DNA of 6,933 bases, from the NCBI GenBank assembly GCA_046727955.1, contig JBKPDO010000106.1, forward strand, positions 1-6,933. Direction: 5' to 3'. The translations under genes were made by a program, and so were the position numbers. This document shows, piece by piece, positions 5,398 to 6,933 of this stretch; positions within the stretch are counted from its first letter, which is position 1; each line of letters starts with the position of its first letter. Origin of the DNA: DASVXQ01 sp046727955 (GTDB taxonomy: Bacteria; Actinomycetota; CALGFH01). Below the pieces are notes generated by a model. It made no database searches, was not told where the DNA came from, and was given only the letters and a program-made list of their open reading frames with translations.

Positions 5398-5427
5398 TGC
5401 AGTAGGGTCCGGCACGGTGGTGACTCA

Positions 5428-5453
5428 GCCGGCCGTCAGAGCCGGCCGTCAGA
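5428..5453. repeat. Two perfect 13-bp direct repeats after the permease gene
   Basis: GCCGGCCGTCAGA occurs twice head to tail (5428-5440 and 5441-5453) in the 92-bp gap between the permease stop and the next gene. It may be a slippage duplication or part of a regulatory region; nothing in the sequence decides. Confidence 0.8.
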
Positions 5454-5489
5454 CTCGACGGGAGCGGCCGCTGGTGGTTGCATGGCGCC

Positions 5490-6095
5490 ATGGAGACCAG
5501 CCGACTGGAGGCGTTCAGCGACGGGGTCTTCGCGGTGGCGATCACCCTGCTCGCGCTCGACCTTCGCCCCGGCGAAGGTGACACCCTCGGTCGGCAGCTC
5601 GTGGAGCGGGGAGCTGTCGGGCACTACGCCGCCTACGTGGTCAGTTTCCTGGTCATCGGCATCATCTGGGTCAACCATCACGGCGCGTTCCGGCGGATCG
5701 CACGGGCCGACCGCGTGCTGCTGTTCGTCAACCTGCTCCTGCTGCTGTTCGTCGCGGCGATCCCCTTCCCAACCGCGCTACTGGCGGAGCACCTGAGTGA
5801 CCCCATCGACTCGCATCCCGCCGCGTTCGCCTACAGCTCCGTGATGTTCCTCATGGGCGTAAGCTTCGGCCTGCTGTGGTGGTGGGCGGTGCGCCGCGGC
5901 CGCCTGCTGGACCGGCCGATCCCGCGAGTGGAGGAACGGGCGGTGGTGCGCCGCTTCACCATCGGCAATGTCGCCTACCTCGGGTTGATGGGCCTGTCAT
6001 GGGTGAGCGCGCCGCTCACTCTGGCCGGCCATCTGGTGGTGGCGCTCTACTACGTGGTCGACCAGCTCCCGTCCGAACGCGAACGGACCCCCTGA
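5490..6095 (+). CDS. TMEM175-family (DUF1211) membrane protein, putative potassium channel
   Basis: The 201-residue protein starts with METSRLEAFSDGVFAVAITLLAL, containing the RxxxFSDG signature (R5, F9-G12) of the TMEM175/DUF1211 family. Prokaryotic members are about 200 residues, have six membrane helices and assemble as tetrameric potassium-permeable channels. Helices are visible at about 8-25, 46-63 (ending IWVNHH), 75-98, 112-134 (ending WWWAV), 154-177 and 178-191. An amphipathic loop (99-110) follows helix 3, and a charged tail ends the protein. The ATG at 5490 is chosen because it starts the protein just before the conserved motif; the in-frame TTG at 5478 adds only four residues and has no ribosome site. 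The SD is weak (GGTGG at 5473-5477, 12 nt away). It lies 92 bp after the exporter operon and may be transcribed separately. Selectivity is known for the family, not shown here. Confidence 0.9.
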   Translation: METSRLEAFSDGVFAVAITLLALDLRPGEGDTLGRQLVERGAVGHYAAYVVSFLVIGIIWVNHHGAFRRIARADRVLLFVNLLLLLFVAAIPFPTALLAEHLSDPIDSHPAAFAYSSVMFLMGVSFGLLWWWAVRRGRLLDRPIPRVEERAVVRRFTIGNVAYLGLMGLSWVSAPLTLAGHLVVALYYVVDQLPSERERTP

Positions 6096-6166
6096 GCTTG
6101 TCCGACGGCGCGCCGAGCAGCAAGAATGCAGGCAGCCGGGGCCGCAGCCGCCGAGCGCCGTGACCC

Positions 6167-6727
6167 TCATCCACGGCCCTCCGGCTTCCCCACCGACCGG
6201 TAGCTGCCGTGCAGCCACGCGAGCGGGTCCTCGAGGTCGTGCAGCTCGAGCTGCTCGATCGCACCCTCGACCAGCTCCGTGTAGCCGACCTGCGAGGACC
6301 CCGCCAGGCGGCACCCCGCCCACGGGCGGCTTCCGCCCAGCACAGGACCCCACCGCGACGCGGCCGCCTCCAGGCCATCGAAGGCACCGCGGACCGGTGG
6401 GCGGACCTCACCGAACCGGTCGGCCAGCGCCCGGTCACCGGCCGCCAGAACGTGCACGACGAACGCGCCGGCCTCCCGCATCGCCTCCCAGAAGGCCGAC
6501 GTGGGATCGATCAGGCCGAGGAGCCGCGGCGGCTGGCCCTCGGCGACCAGTACCGACGAGACCGTCAGACCAGCCCCGCCGGACGGGCTGCCGGCCGTCC
6601 ACACGGTCACGGGCGCCACCAGCCGCCCGCGCCAGCGGCGAACCGGGTCACGCCGCTCCGGCGGCGTGGCGAAGGGATGCCGCCCACCAATTCGGATCTT
6701 TTCGTCACCGCCGGCCATGCCAAGCAT
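6167..6727 (-). CDS. Flavin-reductase-like FMN-binding split-barrel protein
   Basis: The 186-residue protein matches the flavin reductase-like domain, a split beta-barrel that binds FMN and often supplies reduced flavin to a monooxygenase. Visible segments are VAPVTVWTAG (37-46), GLTVSSVLVAEGQPPRLLGLID (53-74, the flavin-contacting strand pair usually written GxTxSSxxSxSxxPPxxxxxx), WEAMREAGAFVVHVLAAG (80-97), ADRFGE (102-107) and the C-terminal DPLAWLHGSYRSVG (167-180), equivalent to the usual PLxxxxGxYR ending. The region 108-148 is more divergent. Starts at 6727 and 6718 are both possible; neither has a clear SD sequence. The gene lies 43 bp downstream of the membrane protein at the right edge and on the same strand, so an operon is possible. 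It converges with the TMEM175-like gene. The partner enzyme, if any, is not in this window. Confidence 0.85.
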   Translation of the reverse strand: MLGMAGGDEKIRIGGRHPFATPPERRDPVRRWRGRLVAPVTVWTAGSPSGGAGLTVSSVLVAEGQPPRLLGLIDPTSAFWEAMREAGAFVVHVLAAGDRALADRFGEVRPPVRGAFDGLEAAASRWGPVLGGSRPWAGCRLAGSSQVGYTELVEGAIEQLELHDLEDPLAWLHGSYRSVGKPEGRG

Positions 6728-6770
6728 TGTGCGCCGGTGGCGGCCGCCGCGCCCCGCACGAGCGGCCGCG

Positions 6771-6933
6771 CTACCGGGAGGTGTCGCCAGGGCCGGCGCT
6801 GCGCACCAGCGCGGCGAAGATGCCGAGGGCGGCCAGCGCGCCGCAGACCACGATCACGCCGCGCAGCGCGTGCAGGAAGGTGGCCTGCAGTGCGGCCACC
6901 TCCGCGGCCCCGCGCGCGCCCGCGGCCCGGGCC
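6771..6933 (-). CDS. C-terminal end of a membrane protein, probably an MFS-type transporter (partial)
   Basis: Reading the minus strand from the window edge, an open frame of 53 codons ends at TAG (6773-6771). It has an Ala-rich amphipathic stretch (AEVAALQATFLHALRG), then one hydrophobic helix (VIVVCGALAALGIFAALV) and a short polar tail (RSAGPGDTSR). This layout is typical of the last helix of 14-helix MFS drug exporters in actinomycetes, but one helix is too little to name the family with confidence. The start lies beyond 6933. Its stop is 43 bp before the flavin-reductase-like gene, with which it may form an operon. Confidence 0.65.
   Translation of the reverse strand, partial: ARAAGARGAAEVAALQATFLHALRGVIVVCGALAALGIFAALVRSAGPGDTSR

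Noticed and set aside
5478..5489. TTG start for the TMEM175-like gene
   Set aside because: It adds only four residues (Met-His-Gly-Ala), lacks an SD sequence at proper distance, and the family normally starts shortly before the RxxxFSDG motif.
6096..6166. Terminator between the convergent TMEM175-like and flavin-reductase-like genes
   Set aside because: Only short inverted repeats are visible (for example 6105-6111 with 6155-6161 across a 43-nt loop); not convincing.
6740..6769. Paired GCGGCCGC octamers as a terminator for the right-edge gene
   Set aside because: The octamer also occurs elsewhere in the window (for example near 1672, 5464 and 6364), as expected in GC-rich DNA; an 8-bp stem with a 14-nt loop and no T-tract is weak.

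Overview
The window is GC-rich, with strongly G/C-biased third codon positions, GTG/ATG starts and an actinobacterial gene repertoire: BglX-like secreted-type glycoside hydrolases, a DUF664/DinB-like protein, a DrrAB-type ABC exporter, a stand-alone Clp N-domain protein with a small HTH partner, and a TMEM175-type channel. A Streptomyces-like or related filamentous actinomycete is the best guess; this rests on gene content and composition, not on a database match.

Left part (1-2232): the 3' end of a GH3 beta-glucosidase is followed by a terminator-like hairpin, then by a second GH3 copy that is broken. The second copy keeps the N-terminal catalytic barrel up to the nucleophile motif, then jumps to the last part of the FnIII-like tail. 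It has lost the intervening several hundred residues and the secretion signal, and carries two apparent single-base frameshifts. Its stop codon sits in a triple 11-bp tandem repeat whose last unit supplies the start of a DinB/DUF664-like gene (2224-2733). That gene contains a perfect 17-bp hairpin near its 5' end.

Middle (2734-5397): an intergenic segment with an 18-bp inverted repeat separates the DinB gene from a convergent minus-strand pair. The pair is a 74-aa HTH protein gene and, overlapping it by ATGA, a double Clp N-domain protein gene. Diverging from them is an ABC exporter operon (ATPase and six-helix ABC-2 permease, also overlapping by ATGA). Between the two transcription units lies a nearly perfectly symmetric 46-bp element. 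It contains two identical, fully interleaved TTGACA-N18-TAGACT promoters, one per strand, each embedded in TGTCA-N8-TGACA palindromes. This looks like a compact divergent switch, probably controlled by the HTH protein, and is the most interesting part of the window. The ATPase also carries six in-frame copies of a 15-bp repeat near its C-terminus.

Right part (5398-6933): a TMEM175-like channel gene on the plus strand converges with a minus-strand flavin-reductase-like gene. Upstream of the latter, and possibly co-transcribed with it, is the C-terminal end of a membrane protein, probably a transporter, that runs off the window.
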